From: Chthoniobacter flavus
Lineage (GTDB): Bacteria > Verrucomicrobiota > Verrucomicrobiia > Chthoniobacterales > Terrimicrobiaceae
NCBI GenBank assembly: GCA_945903555.1
Contig: CAMDOJ010000105.1
Coordinates: forward strand, 1-6,132
Reading direction: 5' to 3'
Length of the DNA stretch: 6,132 nucleotides
How positions within the stretch are numbered: position 1 is the first letter of the stretch; each line of letters starts with the position of its first letter. Position numbers and translations under genes: made by a program. This document shows positions 3,976 through 6,132 of the stretch, one piece after another. Below the pieces are notes generated by a model, which did no database searches, was not told the origin of the DNA, and saw only the letters and a list, made by a program, of their open reading frames with translations.

Positions 3976-6132
3976 GAATCCTGAAAACCCTCTTGCCTAT
4001 TGTTAGCGCCTCAGTGTGCTGCCCTCTGATTCTATCTTTTGTATCCTGTAAAAAAGCACCTGAACAGGTGGCGAATCCTCCGGAGAAAAAAGAAGTAGTC
4101 CAAGCTTCTCTGGCTGCGGCGCCGCGTGAGGTTTTATTCAATCGCGACATCCGGCCTATTTTGAATACCTCATGCACCGGTTGCCACGGCGGCGTGAAGA
4201 AAAATGCTGGCGTGTCGTTCATTTACCGCGAAGAAGCTCTGGGCATTTCCTCTAACGGCAAAAAAATCATCATCCCCGGCGACCCTGACAACTCGGAAGT
4301 CATCAAGCGCATCACTTCGACCGACCCGCGCTATGTGATGCCGCCCGCACACGGCGATCACCACAGAGACCCGCTTAAGCCGCAAGAAATCGAACTCATC
4401 AAAGAGTGGGTCCGCCAAGGGGCGAAATACGAGGAACACTGGGCCTACATCCCCCCGAAAAAAGAACCGGTCGAAACCAAGCTCAAGGATTGGGGGCGCA
4501 AACCGATGGACGCCTATGTCCTCGCGAGCCTCGAAAAGAACAACCTCCAACCGTCCCCTGAAGCGCCGAAAGCCCAGTGGCTGCGCCGCGCTGCTCTTGA
4601 CATCACCGGCCTGCCGCCGACCAATGAGGAACTGGCCGCCTTCCTTGGCGACCAATCCCCTGACGCCTTCGAAAAAACAGCCGACCGCCTGCTGGCCTCG
4701 CCCCGCTTCGGCGAGCGCTGGGCCGCGATGTGGATGGATCTGGCCCGCTATTCCGACAGCTATGGTCTGGAAAAAGACCCCCACCGCGAGGCGTGGCCTT
4801 ACCGAGATTGGTTGATCGCCGCCTTCAACCGCGACATGCCTTACACCGAGTTCGTTCGCGATCAGTTGGCTGGCGACCTTGCTGACAAACCCACCACGGA
4901 CCAACTCAAGGCCACGCTCTTCCAGCGCCTCACAAAGACCAACACCGAAGGCGGCACGGACGACGAGCAATTCCGTGTTGAGGCTGTGATCGACCGCATC
5001 AGTACGAATTGGAACAGCCTTCAGGGAATCACGATGGGCTGCGTCCAGTGCCACTCCCACCCCTACGAACCGATCCCACACGAGGATTTCTTCGGCTTTA
5101 TGAGCTATTTCAACAGCAGCGAGGATTGCGATCTCGATGATGATTTTCCCAAGCATGTTCTCGCGAGCGACACCGCCGAGCAGCAAAAAGCCACCGATGC
5201 TCAACTCGAGCGGATTACACTCCAAAACCAGCGCAACCGCCGTGGCGCGGAATGGATCAACAAGGACCAGGCCTGGGTTCTGCCCGAAATCCTCGACCTC
5301 AAGATCAACTCTGGGGGCTTGAAACACAAAGACGGGATTATTTTCACCGCGGGCACCCAAACCGACGACACCACCTACAATGTTACCCTGCGCCCGCCGG
5401 CAAGCCTCACGCCCTACACCGCGTTCAAGTTCACCATCCTGCCTGACTCAGATGACTTGGCAAAAGCTCCCTTCCGCGGATCAGTGCTCTCGAACATCGC
5501 CATTAGCAAAGTGGCGCCCGATGGCAAACGCACCCCAGTTCCACTGTCTTTCGTTTACAGTGACGCCTTGGCCGGTCCGAATGCGCCCGAGAGCAGCCTC
5601 GACAAAACGCCCGCCGGGTTTGGCGGGTATCCCAAGCTCTTCAGAAAAATGGAAGCCGTGATTGTGCTGCAATCTCCCCTCCCATTGGCCGAGGGGGAGA
5701 CTCTGGTCGCCGACCTCCGGTCCAACATGCCGACTACCGGAAGCCAAGCCACGGCGTTGCGTAAATTCCAGATTCAACTCATCGCCAATCCAGGTTGGCA
5801 GAGATTGATCTCCGATCCCGAGCATGTCGATCTCACCAAACGCATCGGTGAACTGAACCAATACATCACCGGGGTCAAAGGCACCAAAGTCCCCGTCATG
5901 CTCGATCGTCCACCGGAAAGCATCCGCGAGACCCGGCTCTGGATCGGCGGCAATGCCATGAACAAAGGCAAGGTCCTGCAGCCCGGAGTTCCCAAACTCC
6001 TCAACCCCTACCACGCCCCTGCCCGCAACCGCCGCGAAATGGCCGAGTGGATGACCCACCCCGAAAATAGCCTCTTCTCCCGCGTGTTCGTGAACCGTGT
6101 TTTCTTTGAACTCTTTGGGAACGGAATTGTCC
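3972..6132 (+). CDS. PSCyt1-DUF1549-DUF1553 lipoprotein, 3' end cut by window
   Basis: An open frame of 720 codons reaches the right edge with no stop. The N-terminus (MRILKTLLPIVS) is a signal peptide ending in FVSC, so Cys26 is a probable lipobox cysteine and the protein is lipid-anchored. A PSCyt1-like domain follows, with CTGCH (68-72) and MPP (123-125). DUF1549 spans about 177-385, with the typical LRRAALDITGLPP, MDLARYSDSYGLEKD and FNRDMPYTEFVRDQLAGD stretches and a second heme motif CVQCH (357-361). A beta-rich insert (about 445-607) resembles the carbohydrate-binding-like domain often found here. DUF1553 begins near 680 (NRREMAEWMTHPENSLFSRV, then FVNR) and is truncated by the window. 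Full-length relatives run to roughly 700-1100 residues. The ATG overlaps the previous TGA (ATGA), indicating translational coupling, so the two proteins probably work together as envelope electron carriers or oxidoreductases. No substrate is established for the family. Confidence 0.93.
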   Translation, partial: MRILKTLLPIVSASVCCPLILSFVSCKKAPEQVANPPEKKEVVQASLAAAPREVLFNRDIRPILNTSCTGCHGGVKKNAGVSFIYREEALGISSNGKKIIIPGDPDNSEVIKRITSTDPRYVMPPAHGDHHRDPLKPQEIELIKEWVRQGAKYEEHWAYIPPKKEPVETKLKDWGRKPMDAYVLASLEKNNLQPSPEAPKAQWLRRAALDITGLPPTNEELAAFLGDQSPDAFEKTADRLLASPRFGERWAAMWMDLARYSDSYGLEKDPHREAWPYRDWLIAAFNRDMPYTEFVRDQLAGDLADKPTTDQLKATLFQRLTKTNTEGGTDDEQFRVEAVIDRISTNWNSLQGITMGCVQCHSHPYEPIPHEDFFGFMSYFNSSEDCDLDDDFPKHVLASDTAEQQKATDAQLERITLQNQRNRRGAEWINKDQAWVLPEILDLKINSGGLKHKDGIIFTAGTQTDDTTYNVTLRPPASLTPYTAFKFTILPDSDDLAKAPFRGSVLSNIAISKVAPDGKRTPVPLSFVYSDALAGPNAPESSLDKTPAGFGGYPKLFRKMEAVIVLQSPLPLAEGETLVADLRSNMPTTGSQATALRKFQIQLIANPGWQRLISDPEHVDLTKRIGELNQYITGVKGTKVPVMLDRPPESIRETRLWIGGNAMNKGKVLQPGVPKLLNPYHAPARNRREMAEWMTHPENSLFSRVFVNRVFFELFGNGIV

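Noticed and set aside
4170..5360. Long minus-strand open frame (396 codons) opposite the DUF1549 gene
   Set aside because: The plus-strand protein here has clear family motifs. Long antisense frames are common opposite GC-rich genes, and this one shows no domain.
5481..6059. Minus-strand open frame of 192 codons near the right edge
   Set aside because: Antisense shadow of the beta-rich and DUF1553 part of the lipoprotein gene; no motif is seen.

Overview
The window looks like chromosomal DNA from the Planctomycetota-Verrucomicrobiota group, more likely Verrucomicrobiota (inference from protein families, not a taxonomic search). The strongest clue is the right half. It holds two consecutive 'planctomycete-type' cytochrome genes, PSCyt1-like domains with CxxCH and MPP motifs, the second fused to DUF1549 and the start of DUF1553. 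These combinations are greatly expanded in these phyla. The AraC regulator and the small Lys/Glu/Cys-rich secreted peptide fit the same background.

Layout. Positions 1-134 (minus strand) are the 5' end of a DNA (cytosine-5) methyltransferase gene that runs off the left edge. It has its own Shine-Dalgarno, a good promoter and a palindrome over the -35 box, and sits in AT-rich DNA unlike the rest of the window. Positions 135-661 hold no convincing gene, but 303-340 carry a detached copy of the tail of a repeat found again near 2.1 kb. Positions 662-1507 encode an AraC-family regulator, followed by a hairpin. Positions 1587-1769 encode a 60-residue secreted peptide, closed by two tandem intrinsic terminators. 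Positions 1860-2300 are a non-coding repeat block: two 163-bp copies, 188 bp apart, rich in hairpins. From 2410 a two-gene operon begins, with genes overlapping by ATGA. The first is a membrane protein fusing a DUF2231-like bundle, a c-type cytochrome domain, a coiled coil and leucine-rich repeats. The second is a lipoprotein with PSCyt1, DUF1549, a beta-rich insert and the start of DUF1553, cut by the right edge.

How the parts may work together. The two cytochrome proteins are probably co-translated and act together on the periplasmic side of the cell envelope. The first is anchored by transmembrane helices and the second by a lipid. The substrate of such DUF1549/DUF1553 systems is not established. 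Directly upstream of the operon, an 11-bp sequence occurs twice exactly 21 bp apart, just before a plausible -35/-10 pair. This is the classic layout of an AraC-type activator site, and the AraC-family gene about 0.9 kb upstream is an obvious but unproven candidate for the protein that binds it.
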